Assembly: GCF_963667045.1 (NCBI RefSeq)
Contig: NZ_OY762934.1
Span: 840,510-904,509, forward strand
DNA length: 64,000 bases
Reading direction: 5' to 3'
From: an uncultured Cohaesibacter sp.
GTDB lineage: Bacteria; Pseudomonadota; Alphaproteobacteria; Rhizobiales; Cohaesibacteraceae
Part shown: in pieces, positions 16,421-24,881 of the stretch
How the letters are laid out: every line of letters begins with the position of its first letter
How positions within the stretch are numbered: position 1 is the stretch's first letter
The notes under the pieces: model-generated
Database searches by the model: none
Seen by the model: the letters and a program-made list of their open reading frames with translations, nothing else
Told to the model about the DNA's origin: nothing
Position numbers and translations under genes: made by a program

Positions 16421-17364
16421 GCTTCCGTTCCTTCCTTGGCGCTATCCGCTGACGCGCCGTCCAATATGTCCGGCGACAGGGCGCCGCGGTGACCATTGGC
16501 GCGGCGCTCTTCGCAATAGTCGCTGTCCGAGCAGACGAACATGCGCCCGCCTTGATCATCAAGAATGACCTCATCAAGAAACACGCCCGTCCCCCCGCAA
16601 AGGGCACAGGGTTCTTCGAAATGCTGTATCTCGAAGGGATAGTCCTCAAAATCGAGGCTCACGACGTCGGTATAGGGCGGGATGGCATAGATGCGCATTT
16701 CGCGCCCGGCACCGTAAAGCTGCAATGCCTCGCTCCTGTGCATCTTCGGGTTATCAAATTTCGGGGTCGGTGACGGGTCCATGATGTAGCGACCCTTGAC
16801 CTTGACCGGATAGGCATAGTTGGTGGCAATGTGGCCCTTCTGGGCGATGTCCTCATAGAGCTTCACATGCATGAGGCCATAATCTTCCACCGCATGCATC
16901 TTGCGGGTTTCTGTCTCGCGCGGTTCCAGAAAGCGCAGCGGTTCCGGGATCGGCACCTGAAAGACAATCACCTGTCCCTCATGCAGTGGTTCTTCCGGGA
17001 TGCGGTGGCGGGTCTGGATGACCGTTGCCTCGGTGGTGTGCGTCGTCGTTTTGACCTTGGCCATCCGGGCAAAGAAGGCACGGATGGAAACCGCGTTGGT
17101 GGTATCGTCAGCCCCCTGGTCGATCACCTTGAGGGTGTCATCCGGGCCAATGATGGAGGCGGTCACCTGCACCCCGCCGGTGCCCCAACCATAGGGCATG
17201 GGCATTTCGCGGCTGGCAAAGGGCACCTGATAGCCGGGAATGGCGATGCCCTTGAGAATGGCCCGGCGGATCATGCGCTTGGTCTGTTCATCGAGATAGG
17301 CGAAGTTGTAATCGGCGATGGCGCCCTGCTGCGCCTCGATGTCATGAAGGGTCGCGAACGTCAT
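16417..17364 (-). CDS. phnJ: Alpha-D-ribose 1-methylphosphonate 5-phosphate C-P lyase PhnJ
   Basis: The radical SAM-type catalytic subunit that breaks the carbon-phosphorus bond. The cysteine pattern CX2CX21CX5C is intact: Cys253, Cys256, Cys278 and Cys284 (CALCGG, then VCSDSDYC). It matches E. coli PhnJ Cys241/244/266/272 with a constant offset of 12. The radical glycine Gly32 of E. coli maps to Gly44 (GIAIPGYQVPF). Other hallmarks are MPMPYGWGTGG, QGADDTTNAVSIRAFF and EPLRFLEPRETETR. The 315 residues exceed E. coli's by about 34, mostly at both ends. It overlaps phnI and phnK by 4 bases each, indicating tight translational coupling. The protein should be fully active. Confidence 0.98.
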   Translation of the reverse strand: MTFATLHDIEAQQGAIADYNFAYLDEQTKRMIRRAILKGIAIPGYQVPFASREMPMPYGWGTGGVQVTASIIGPDDTLKVIDQGADDTTNAVSIRAFFARMAKVKTTTHTTEATVIQTRHRIPEEPLHEGQVIVFQVPIPEPLRFLEPRETETRKMHAVEDYGLMHVKLYEDIAQKGHIATNYAYPVKVKGRYIMDPSPTPKFDNPKMHRSEALQLYGAGREMRIYAIPPYTDVVSLDFEDYPFEIQHFEEPCALCGGTGVFLDEVILDDQGGRMFVCSDSDYCEERRANGHRGALSPDILDGASADSAKEGTEA

Positions 17365-18497
17365 TGAGCCGCCTCCTGTTCCTCATCCGCATCCTTGTGC
17401 GAATTGGCCTCAAAGAATTCCGATTGCATGCGGCGCACCAGCTTCAGCTCGGCCTGGAAGTCGACATAATGGGGCAGCTTGAGATGCTCCACAAAGCCGG
17501 TGGCCTGAACATTGTCCGCATGGGAGATGACGAATTCCTCGTCCTGCGCTGGCGCGAGGATATCTTCGTCCAGCTCCCTTGCCCGCAGGGCGCGGTCGCA
17601 CAGGGCCATGGACATGGCCTTGCGCTCGGACTGGCCAAACACCAACCCGTAACCACGGGTGAACTGCGGCGGCACGGTCTTTGAGCCCTTGAACTGGTTG
17701 ACCATCTGGCACTCGCTGACCTGAATGCGCCCCAGCGAGACGGCAAATCCCAGCTCCGGCACCTCCATCTCGACGTCCACTTCGCCGATGCGGATTTCTC
17801 CGGCGAAGGGGTGACTGCGGCCAAAACCACGCTGGGTCGAATAGCCCAGCGACAGCAGGAAACCTTCATCCCCACGCGACAGGGCCTGTAGGCGCAGGTC
17901 CCGGTTCATGGGGAACTGCATCGGCTTGCGCGTCAGGTCACCCGGTTCATCCCAATCGCTACCGCATTCAGGTGCAGCGCTGTCCGGTTCCATCAGCCCC
18001 TCACCTGCAATCAGATCAGAAACGCGGGGCATCGGCTCCTTGGCGTGATCTTCCGTCAGTTCCGTTGCCCGCGGTGCGGGCACAGCGTCGTCCGTTGCCA
18101 ACGATGGGTCGAGCAGACGGTGGGTATAGTCGAAGGTCGGCCCGAGGATCTGGCCACCGGGCAAGTCCTTGAAGGTTGCCGAAATGCGGCGCTCTATGGT
18201 CATTTCACCTGTGTCGATCGGCTGGGAGTAGCCAAGGCGCGGCAACGTGGTGCGATAGGCGCGCATCAGGAAAATGGCTTCAATCATGTCACCGCGCGCC
18301 TGCTTGATGGCCAGTGCCGCCAGCTCCCGGTCATAGAGAGCGCCCTCGCTCATGACGCGGTCAACGGCCAACGCCATCTGTTCGGTGATCTGATCCAGCG
18401 TTATGGCTGGCAGCGAGCGGTCGCCGCGGCGTCTGTCAGCCAGCAATTCATGGGCGGCCTTGATGGCGGCTTCACCGCCTTTTACAGCTACATACAT
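17361..18497 (-). CDS. phnI: C-P lyase core subunit PhnI
   Basis: PhnI, with PhnG, PhnH and PhnL, makes the alpha-D-ribose 1-alkylphosphonate 5-triphosphate from ATP and the phosphonate; PhnI itself has nucleosidase activity. The ATG at 18497 (MYVAVKGGEAAIKAAHELLA) is preceded by GAG and follows the phnH stop by one base. The same frame stays open further upstream, but that region is phnH. Recognisable runs are LPRLGYSQPIDTGEMTIERR, FSPLGYSTQRGFGRSHPFAG-like text (LLSLGYSTQRGFGRSHPFAG) and DFQAELKLVRRMQSEFF at the C-terminus. The 378 residues compare with about 355 in E. coli. Confidence 0.96.
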   Translation of the reverse strand: MYVAVKGGEAAIKAAHELLADRRRGDRSLPAITLDQITEQMALAVDRVMSEGALYDRELAALAIKQARGDMIEAIFLMRAYRTTLPRLGYSQPIDTGEMTIERRISATFKDLPGGQILGPTFDYTHRLLDPSLATDDAVPAPRATELTEDHAKEPMPRVSDLIAGEGLMEPDSAAPECGSDWDEPGDLTRKPMQFPMNRDLRLQALSRGDEGFLLSLGYSTQRGFGRSHPFAGEIRIGEVDVEMEVPELGFAVSLGRIQVSECQMVNQFKGSKTVPPQFTRGYGLVFGQSERKAMSMALCDRALRARELDEDILAPAQDEEFVISHADNVQATGFVEHLKLPHYVDFQAELKLVRRMQSEFFEANSHKDADEEQEAAQ

Positions 18498-18498
18498 C

Positions 18499-19167
18499 TC
18501 AATGATCCTGCTTGTCGGACGATGCCGGTTGGCCAAGCGCAATCGCGGTGGTGCGGGGCAGACAGGCGATGGCCTCCGGGGCGATGAAAACGACATCAAC
18601 ACCCCGCGGGAACAGCTTGTGGTTCTCCTGCCACTGGGCAACAAACAAAGGAGAAAGCGGCGAGACCGCCAGCGATTGCGTGTCTCTGATACCCGGCCCC
18701 GAAAGGCGCCAGTCCGGCTTGTTCTCAAGACGCTCCACCTGAATGAGCAGGGTTGCCGAGCGGTCCGGGTAGTCCTGTAACCCCTTGGCAAAGCTCTCCA
18801 GCGCCGGCATGTCCCGCTTACCGGTGAGCACAGCAAAGGTGGCAGCGTCCGGCTCATCAACAAGGGGCGCTCCGACATGGAAGGTCAGCCAGTCCTTGAG
18901 AGCGCCGATGTCCTTCATGGCTCCGTCCAGCCAGACCGGCGTGTCGGCATCGGCCATGGTCGCCAGAACGGCAGCCGTCAGTGGCAACATGGGGAACGGC
19001 GGGTGGGCGTCCGTTGCAACAGGCTTGATGGTTCCGGGGCGGGCCATGGCGTCCATGAGGCTGCGGAAAATGCGTTGGGACTGATAGACAGGTTCCCCCA
19101 GTCCGCCCTGCATTGCCTCGAGGCTGGTTTCCGGCGGTGTCTTGCTGAAGCTTGTCCGGGTCATCAA
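18499..19167 (-). CDS. phnH: C-P lyase core subunit PhnH
   Basis: A structural subunit of the PhnGHIJ core complex, related in fold to PLP-dependent transferases but without cofactor. The 222 residues show the family opening YQSQRIFRSLMDAMARPGTI (about 28-47), then LTAAVLATMADADTPVWLDG and the C-terminal FPRGVDVVFIAPEAIACLPR with RTT. The start overlaps the end of phnG by 4 bases (ATGA), and the stop is one base from phnI. Together with the phnI-phnJ-phnK overlaps, this shows that the core is one tightly coupled operon. Confidence 0.95.
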   Translation of the reverse strand: MMTRTSFSKTPPETSLEAMQGGLGEPVYQSQRIFRSLMDAMARPGTIKPVATDAHPPFPMLPLTAAVLATMADADTPVWLDGAMKDIGALKDWLTFHVGAPLVDEPDAATFAVLTGKRDMPALESFAKGLQDYPDRSATLLIQVERLENKPDWRLSGPGIRDTQSLAVSPLSPLFVAQWQENHKLFPRGVDVVFIAPEAIACLPRTTAIALGQPASSDKQDH

Positions 19168-19715
19168 TCGTCCCCCCTGACCATGGTGAAGAAATTGACG
19201 CGGGTCGCCTGCGTCTCGGCTGCGCGCGTTTTGTCCCGCTCTGCCGCCAGCGCCTTCAGCGGCACCAGAATGGCCTGCTCGATGGAAGCTTCCATGGCTG
19301 GATCGGTTGCCAGAGCATCAATCACGGCGGCGAGCTTGGCCTTGCCGTGGTTTCGCCCGAGCATCACCGCATGGCCAATGGCGCCGCCTTCCATCCGCAC
19401 CGTGGCGCGGGTCACGGTTGCCTCGCCGAAGTTGAACGGTGCACCGCCGCCGCCGATACGACCACGCAGGGCGACCAGTCCGGTTTCCGGCCCGCGCAGC
19501 AATTCGCAGCCGGGGTCCAGTTTCATGGCCTTCCAAAGGCGGATCAGGTCAGCCGCAGGCGCGTTGGCCAGAATTGACATGCGCTGTTGCCGCGCCTGCT
19601 GGTCTCTTGTGAGACCATCCAGAGTTTGCCCGAACGGCTCACCAGCCCCAATGTCCGGCGCAGTATCCGCCGCTGTTGTGTGTTGATCTTGCATGTTCGC
19701 CATTCCAGTTTGCAT
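19164..19715 (-). CDS. phnG: C-P lyase core subunit PhnG
   Basis: First gene of the catalytic phn operon; PhnG is part of the PhnGHIJ core that attaches the phosphonate to ribose triphosphate. Family features: RQQRMSILANAPAADLIRLW (about residues 43-62), LLRGPETGLVALRGRIGGGG with the following NFGEATVTRATVRM, and GHAVMLGRNHGKAKLAAVID. The 183 residues exceed the usual ~150 by an N-terminal lead of about 35. In-frame ATGs at 19703 and 19694 are possible starts, since no strong ribosome-binding site marks 19715. It is divergent from phnF. Confidence 0.93.
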   Translation of the reverse strand: MQTGMANMQDQHTTAADTAPDIGAGEPFGQTLDGLTRDQQARQQRMSILANAPAADLIRLWKAMKLDPGCELLRGPETGLVALRGRIGGGGAPFNFGEATVTRATVRMEGGAIGHAVMLGRNHGKAKLAAVIDALATDPAMEASIEQAILVPLKALAAERDKTRAAETQATRVNFFTMVRGDD

Positions 19716-19793
19716 CCGAATCCACTGTCTGCCTCATCAGGCCCGTGCCATGTCCGAGTCAGGCCAAGCCTAAGGGCAAGACTTGTCTTCCCG

Positions 19794-19824
19794 GTGACAG
19801 GGCCAGTGACAGGTCCTGTGACTG
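19794..19824 (-). promoter_or_regulatory. Three 12-bp-spaced CTGTCAC half-sites upstream of phnG (PHO-box-like)
   Basis: On the minus strand CAGTCAC, CTGTCAC and CTGTCAC occur with starts exactly 12 bases apart (plus-strand copies GTGACAG 19794-19800, GTGACAG 19806-19812, GTGACTG 19818-19824). The core resembles the PhoB half-site CTGTCAT, but the classic period is 11, not 12. They lie about 80-110 bases before the phnG start. They may be regulator sites or a simple tandem repeat. Confidence 0.4.
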
Positions 19825-19900
19825 GGCCGGCAGCAGGTTCTCGGCTATCCGCGTATCGCAGTCACCTGCCCAGCCTTGAAAAAGAGTGTTACATGAATAT

Positions 19901-19920
19901 TTGTCTATTTATATAGACAA
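19901..19920. promoter_or_regulatory. Perfect palindrome between phnG and phnF, candidate PhnF operator
   Basis: TTGTCTATTTATATAGACAA has perfect 8-base arms (TTGTCTAT/ATAGACAA) around TTAT. It is the only long palindrome in the 382-base phnG-phnF intergenic region, which holds no gene. GntR-family regulators of the PhnF type bind inverted repeats with TCTA/TAGA cores, so this is the expected operator. It lies 186 bases from phnG and 178-220 bases from phnF. Confidence 0.7.
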
Positions 19921-20139
19921 CTGTACTTGCGCCGTTCTTATCGTGCAATAATGACGCCCTTATGACATCGGCAGACAATTCACAGCAAGACAGCCGCCAT
20001 CCCATCTTTCCTGACAGACATAACAGCCAGAGCAGCCAGAGCAGCCAGGGGCAGCGGCAACAAGAAAGATAGCCGTTGCGCGCCGAATCAGGCAACGATG
20101 CATCAAGACCAGCCCAAACGCGCAAAGGAACGCTTGGCC

Positions 20140-20907
20140 ATGGCCTCGGATATTATTAGAAGCGGCGTCGGACGCCGCACGGGTATCGCCCTCTGGCGAC
20201 AGATTGCTGACGCCATCAGGGCCGGGATTTCTTCCGGTCTTGGCGATGAAAGTGGCAGATTGCCGCCGGAAATGGAGCTGGCTGAACAGTTTGGCGTCAA
20301 CCGACACACAGTCCGCTCCGCCATTTCGGCGCTTGTCTCGGAAGGCATCCTGCGCGCGGAACAGGGGCGTGGCACCTTCATCATCAAGCCCGAGCGCCTC
20401 ACCTATCCGATCTCCAAGCGAACCCGCTTTTCCGCCACGCTCGCAGAACAGGGCCAGAGGGGCGAATCCCGCATCATGTCCCATGGCGTCATTTCAGCTC
20501 CCGAGGATGTGGCGCGGGCGCTGGCGCTCTCCCCCGGAGCGCCGGTGTTGCAGGTGCGTTCTGTGGGATTTGGTAACAACACGCCAATCAGCCGGGCCAC
20601 CGCCTGGTTCGACAATGAACGCTTTCCGGAGATGCTACCCAACCTCCTGAGGTACAATTCGGTCACCAAGGCCTTTGTCGCCTCGGGGCTTGATGACTAT
20701 GTGCGTGTATCCACGTTGGTGGAAGCCTATCACGCCACCCTTGATGACATAGAAATCCTGCGCCTTGCCCCCGGCTCGATCGTGCTGGTCACCTATGCTG
20801 TCAATGCCGATCTTCATGGCAAACCGGTGCAATATTCCAAGACCCGCTTTTCCGCTGACAGGGTCAGCCTGCAGATTGAACGGGATCCGCATCAGCCCGA
20901 AGCCTGA
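20140..20907 (+). CDS. phnF: Phosphonate metabolism GntR-family transcriptional regulator PhnF
   Basis: A repressor-type regulator of the phn genes. The N-terminal winged helix covers about residues 10-75 (ALWRQIADAIRAGI, MELAEQFGVNRHTVRSAISA with LVSEGILRAEQGRGTF). The HutC/UTRA ligand domain occupies about 95-245 (RFSATLAEQGQRG, VEAYHATLDDIEILRLAPGS, and VQYSKTRFSADRVSLQIE at the end). The ATG at 20140 has AAGGA about 10 bases upstream and gives 255 residues; an ATG at 20098 would add 14. It is transcribed away from phnG across the palindrome at 19901-19920, where it probably binds. Confidence 0.92.
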   Translation: MASDIIRSGVGRRTGIALWRQIADAIRAGISSGLGDESGRLPPEMELAEQFGVNRHTVRSAISALVSEGILRAEQGRGTFIIKPERLTYPISKRTRFSATLAEQGQRGESRIMSHGVISAPEDVARALALSPGAPVLQVRSVGFGNNTPISRATAWFDNERFPEMLPNLLRYNSVTKAFVASGLDDYVRVSTLVEAYHATLDDIEILRLAPGSIVLVTYAVNADLHGKPVQYSKTRFSADRVSLQIERDPHQPEA

Positions 20908-21068
20908 GCGTCAAGCCATCACGGCGTCTTGCGAGACATGATCCGTCGCCAGAAAGTCCGGCTTGTACCACTGCGCTCTGACACTACATAATCGATATCA
21001 CGTCTATCTTTGTCCGCATTCTGACCAGTCTGGTTCGTGCGGCCCAAATCTTTTCAGGAGGACATTTC

Positions 21069-21533
21069 ATGCAACTCATCAGCCCTGACTTCAACGATGG
21101 CGATCCGCTACCGAACAAATGCGTTTCAAAGGGCCTGGGCGGGGAAGACCGCTCTCCCCTGTTGCAGTGGAGCGATGTCCCATCGGGCGCAAAGAGCCTT
21201 GCCCTGACCTGCTATGACCCAGACGCCCCGACCGGCTCGGGTTTCTGGCACATGATCGTCACCAACATTCCGGTATCGGAATCGGGCGAGATTTCCAGCG
21301 ACACCCTGCCTGCCAGCGCCAAGAGCGCTCTCAATGACGCTGGCACTGAAAATTACACCGGTGCCTATCCGCCAGCAGATGACCCTGCCCACCGCTATAT
21401 CTTCACCTTGCATGCTCTCAGCCTTGAGGAAATCAACCCCGAAGGCATGACCGGTGCCTATGTACGCTTCACCATCATGCGCAACCAGCTGGCCTCGGCG
21501 AGCATCATGGGACATTTCAAGAATAACGGCTAA
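21069..21533 (+). CDS. YbhB/YbcL family PEBP-like protein
   Basis: The 154-residue protein belongs to the phosphatidylethanolamine-binding-protein/Raf-kinase-inhibitor-like family. The typical order is SPDFNDGDPLPNKCVSKGLG, then SPLLQWSDVPSGAKSLALTC, the ligand-site motif YDPDAPTGSGFWHMIVTNIP, and YTGAYPPADDPAHRYIFTLHAL. There is no signal peptide, so it should be cytoplasmic like YbhB. The bacterial family's physiological role is unclear. An excellent ribosome-binding site (AGGAGG) sits 7 bases before the ATG. It is a single gene downstream of phnF, with its own leader of about 160 bases and a hairpin after it. Confidence 0.93.
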   Translation: MQLISPDFNDGDPLPNKCVSKGLGGEDRSPLLQWSDVPSGAKSLALTCYDPDAPTGSGFWHMIVTNIPVSESGEISSDTLPASAKSALNDAGTENYTGAYPPADDPAHRYIFTLHALSLEEINPEGMTGAYVRFTIMRNQLASASIMGHFKNNG

Positions 21534-21577
21534 GCACATTTACGCTTGATCGTTGTTTTGATAAAGAATATCGGATG

Positions 21578-21600
21578 TGGCCGGAACAATTCCGGCCATT
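21578..21600 (+). terminator. Hairpin after the PEBP-like gene
   Basis: The perfect 9-bp stem TGGCCGGAA/TTCCGGCCA (21578-21586, 21590-21598) has loop CAA. It lies 45 bases past the stop codon. The T-tract after it is poor (TTCCTGTC), so termination may be incomplete. Confidence 0.5.
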
Positions 21601-21687
21601 CCTGTCTGGAATCCATCCGTCTGCGATAGCGCAGCTGTGCCGCTGGCCCTCGCTGGTCACAAGGCTCTTTGAAAGGTCATTGCCCTC

Positions 21688-22026
21688 ATGAAACGCGTCA
21701 ACCCACTCAAATTGAATAACCTGCAGCTGAAGACGCTGGTTCTGACCCAGATTCTGGCCCGCTCCCAGCCAGAAGAAGCATGGAATGCTGACGGCACCAT
21801 CACCATTCTGCGCCTACCTCACGCCCATGGCGACCATCTGCATGTCGGCGAATATGTCGTCAACAGCGCCGATGCAACCGGCTTCAACAACCGCGGCGTA
21901 TGGGCTGCTCTGGCTCGCAAGGGTCTGGTCGCAGACAAGGATGTCCCGCCGATCCAGCTCACCCGTGAAGGGCTTGAGTATGACACCGGTCTTGATCACC
22001 ACTTCACTGCAAAGTCCGATCACTGA
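21688..22026 (+). CDS. Small conserved-looking protein of unknown function
   Basis: A 112-residue soluble protein that I do not recognise. It starts MKRVNPLKLNNLQLKTLVLT, with a helical opening. A His-rich centre (LPHAHGDHLHVGEYVV) and a C-terminal part rich in charged residues (GLVADKDVPPIQLTREGLEY) follow. The HAHGDHLH run could bind metal, but nothing else supports an enzyme. There is no signal peptide or membrane segment. AAAGGTCATTGCCCTC precedes the ATG, a moderate ribosome-binding site. Codon use resembles its neighbours, and the frame is closed by stops on other strands, so it is probably real. Confidence 0.6.
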   Translation: MKRVNPLKLNNLQLKTLVLTQILARSQPEEAWNADGTITILRLPHAHGDHLHVGEYVVNSADATGFNNRGVWAALARKGLVADKDVPPIQLTREGLEYDTGLDHHFTAKSDH

Positions 22027-22160
22027 CACTGTGCCGTTGCGCTTGTACAGATGTAGCTATGGACAGCTTGAGGCCATGGGATAACACTTATCTCCAGTAA
22101 TCCATCGTCTTGCCTTTAGCCGTCCATATTAGCTCAATCAATTCCGAGGGAGGATTTCAG

Positions 22161-22784
22161 ATGCGCATCATCTTGGCTGACGACCATCCCTTATATAGAT
22201 CCGGCATGAAGCAGATGCTCGCGGAATTGTACCCGGATGCCACGATTGATGAAGCCGGAGACGCCGGGACCCTCAATTCGCAGGTTTCTGCGCAGCCGGA
22301 GCCGGATCTTATCATCTCCGATCTGCTGTTCCCCGGCTTTGACTATATTCGCGACCTGAAGCGCCTGCGCCAGACCTTTTCCCTCTGCCCGATCATTGCC
22401 GTCTCGATGATGAACGACCCGCTGGAGGTCGAACATATCATGGCGCTTGGGGTCAATGGCTATGTCTCCAAGTCTGTGCCTTCCGAGCAGATGCTCGAAG
22501 CGGTGGAGAAAGTCATGCAGGGCAATATCGAGATTCGCCTGAGCGACGAGTGTTTGTCGCCGGAGACGCAAGGCCTGATCAAACCGGCCCTTGATGAACT
22601 AACCCCGCGCCAGATCGAGATTCTCAAGCTTCTGCGCCATGGTCTGTCCAACAAGGAAATCGCCCGGGAACTGGACCTTTCACCGTTCACGGTGCGCAGC
22701 CATGTTTCAGCACTGATGAAAAATCTCGGCGTTTCCAACCGAGCTGCTGCCTCTGCCATTGCTGCGACCTATGGGCTGAACTGA
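22161..22784 (+). CDS. LuxR/NarL-family two-component response regulator
   Basis: A 207-residue DNA-binding response regulator. The receiver domain (1-120) has the acidic pair Asp7-Asp8 (LADDHPLYRSG), phosphoacceptor Asp54 (LIISDLLFPGFDY), Ser in AVSMMN and Lys in GYVSKSV. The C-terminal LuxR helix-turn-helix spans about 145-207 (LTPRQIEILKLLRHGLSNKE, then ARELDLSPFTVRSHVSALMK). The ATG at 22161 is chosen for the GAGGGAGG ribosome-binding site 7 bases upstream. The hybrid kinase just downstream is convergent (stop codons 34 bases apart) and may be its partner. Confidence 0.92.
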   Translation: MRIILADDHPLYRSGMKQMLAELYPDATIDEAGDAGTLNSQVSAQPEPDLIISDLLFPGFDYIRDLKRLRQTFSLCPIIAVSMMNDPLEVEHIMALGVNGYVSKSVPSEQMLEAVEKVMQGNIEIRLSDECLSPETQGLIKPALDELTPRQIEILKLLRHGLSNKEIARELDLSPFTVRSHVSALMKNLGVSNRAAASAIAATYGLN

Positions 22785-22818
22785 CGCGTTTGCCCCTCCT
22801 TGTCGCTCGCATTGACGC

Positions 22819-24630
22819 TTAGGAAATGACTTGTGCATCACTGGATAGCGAAAATAGTCCGAGCATTGCCGAACGCAGCTGCACGGGCTGAACCGGCTTG
22901 TGCACGAGCAGCAGGTTGGCTGCCTTGACCCTTTGCTGAACGTCAGGCGCCAGATCCCCTGAAATGACCAGTGCCTTCAGGCCCCGACCGTAGCGCTCCT
23001 TGGCTTCCCTTACGATTTCAAGACCGGTGTAGCCCTGAGGAAAGGAATAGTCGGAGATGATGAGATCAACCGGCCCTTCGATGAGACGCATTTGCTCAAG
23101 GCTCTCGGCAGCGCGAATTCGACACCCCCATGTCTGGAGCAGGTTGACAGTCGCTCGACGGGTTTCCTCGTCGTCGTCAACAACAAGCACCATTTTCTGA
23201 TTGAAGAGCGCGCCGATCCGTTCAGATGGACTGGTCGGCTTTTCAATGGTTGCCGACAAAGGCGCACTGACCAGACCGCCGATCTTGATGCAGGTGCCTG
23301 CGGGGCTGGTATCAAGGCTGATCGACAAAGTCTGCAAATCGGCAAGGCGGCGGACAATGGCCAGACCAAGCCCGAGCCCCTTTTCCACGTGATCCGAGCC
23401 CCCTACGTCCGGCGTCATGCGGTTAGAGCGCTGCTTGATCTGGGTGAATTCTTCAAAGATCACCGATTGATGCTCGACAGGGATTCCGGGACCATCATCA
23501 CAGACGGTAATGCTGACAGCAGAGCCATCCTTATCCACGATGATCCTTGCGAAGCCTCCGCCTGAGTGGCGGATAGCGTTGGACAGCAGATTCTGCACCA
23601 TGCGCCGCACCAATATCGGATCGGCAACCACCCCCACCTTTGGCCCTTCCAGCATCAGGGTGACATGGGCGATTTCGGCCAGCGGCTCATAATCGTCAAG
23701 CACATGGTTGAGCATATCCTCAAGATCGAAAGCGGTGGGGCGGACCTGAACCTTGCCACTGTCAAGCAGGCTGACATCAAGCAGCGAATTGAACAGCTTG
23801 GAAAGGGTCTGGAGAGAATTGCGGATACGGTTCAGCGTTTCCCGGCTCTTGCTATCCAACTTGCTGAGGGGCAAGGTTTCGATGTGCAGCCCGATAGCGT
23901 GCAGGGGTTGACGCAAATCGTGGCTGGCAGCGGCCAGCAGTCGGGTCTTCTCGCGGTTGGCATGGCGGGCAGCCTCCGCCGCCTCGCGATAGCGTTGGGC
24001 AAGATCAAGATTCTCGTTGCTGATCTCAATATATTGCGCAACGGATTCCAGCACGTCATGGCCAAAGCGCATCATCATCGACAGAAAAATGAGCACCAGC
24101 CCACCCAGCAGGATGAACTCATCGCCGAGCATGAAAAGGCGCAGGGCCAGCAACCCCAAATACGGCACGGCATAAAGGACAAACGAACGTGGAAACACAG
24201 CCAGAGATCGCACGGCCGCGGCCGTGGCACCAGCCGCAATGGACATCTGGATGGCAAAGTGGGCGACATTACCCGGATTGAGGCTGACATAGGTCATCAC
24301 GCCCCAACTGACCCCGACCATACAGCTCAGGCAATCCATCAGCCGGATCCAGAGATAGGGCTGTCGCTTCTCCTCGGATACCTGGGTGTAGCTGCGCCGC
24401 CAGACTTCCATCAGCAGCGGGTAGAATATGATCTGCAACACCCCCCATAGCACGAGGAACCAAGTGTAGACATCGGCATTGCTGCTGGCGATATAAATCA
24501 GAACGCTGGCGCTGGTGATATGCCCGAGGTAGATGGAGTCCGGTGTTTTCAGGAAAACATTGACGTGTTCATGAACAGTGCTCGCAGGAAGAGGCGCTTT
24601 GAAGGCATCAAGAAGGTACATTTTACTCAC
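22819..24630 (-). CDS. Membrane hybrid sensor histidine kinase with C-terminal receiver domain
   Basis: A 603-residue kinase. The N-terminal ~190 residues are hydrophobic, with about six predicted membrane helices and no large periplasmic sensor. A short coiled linker (LDLAQRYREAAEAARHANRE) leads to the HisKA box with His237 (LLAAASHDLRQPLHAIGLHI). The HATPase region has N (VQNLLSNAIRHSGGG), G1 (CDDGPGIP) and G2 (GLGLGLAIVRRLADL) boxes. The receiver at the C-terminus has acceptor Asp527 (LIISDYSFPQG), VLVVDDDEE and Lys in LVHKPVQPVQ. It can therefore relay phosphate internally. It is convergent with the LuxR response regulator. A 150-base AT-rich region lies upstream of its start. Confidence 0.92.
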   Translation of the reverse strand: MSKMYLLDAFKAPLPASTVHEHVNVFLKTPDSIYLGHITSASVLIYIASSNADVYTWFLVLWGVLQIIFYPLLMEVWRRSYTQVSEEKRQPYLWIRLMDCLSCMVGVSWGVMTYVSLNPGNVAHFAIQMSIAAGATAAAVRSLAVFPRSFVLYAVPYLGLLALRLFMLGDEFILLGGLVLIFLSMMMRFGHDVLESVAQYIEISNENLDLAQRYREAAEAARHANREKTRLLAAASHDLRQPLHAIGLHIETLPLSKLDSKSRETLNRIRNSLQTLSKLFNSLLDVSLLDSGKVQVRPTAFDLEDMLNHVLDDYEPLAEIAHVTLMLEGPKVGVVADPILVRRMVQNLLSNAIRHSGGGFARIIVDKDGSAVSITVCDDGPGIPVEHQSVIFEEFTQIKQRSNRMTPDVGGSDHVEKGLGLGLAIVRRLADLQTLSISLDTSPAGTCIKIGGLVSAPLSATIEKPTSPSERIGALFNQKMVLVVDDDEETRRATVNLLQTWGCRIRAAESLEQMRLIEGPVDLIISDYSFPQGYTGLEIVREAKERYGRGLKALVISGDLAPDVQQRVKAANLLLVHKPVQPVQLRSAMLGLFSLSSDAQVIS

Positions 24631-24881
24631 TTATATTGACTGATCTGCCTTTACATCGGTTCCCGCTGTTCATTATCTTGCCTGAACACTTTGGAATATC
24701 ATATTTGCATATAATTTTCCGCTTTTCCAATTGAATTCATTCCCAAAACACTAGGTAGTTTTACGTTTTATTTCATTGTTTGCCACTTCCTCATTTTGTC
24801 GCTAATCTGGACGATGTCTCTATTGGGGAAGTCTTCGGCAAGGGCTGTCGACGGCGGAGAACCCGACAGCGGGAGCGTTGC

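Noticed and set aside
17361..18878. Extension of phnI upstream to 18878 (505 codons).
   Set aside because: The additional part overlaps phnH in another frame and looks like random translation. The ATG at 18497 sits right after the phnH stop.
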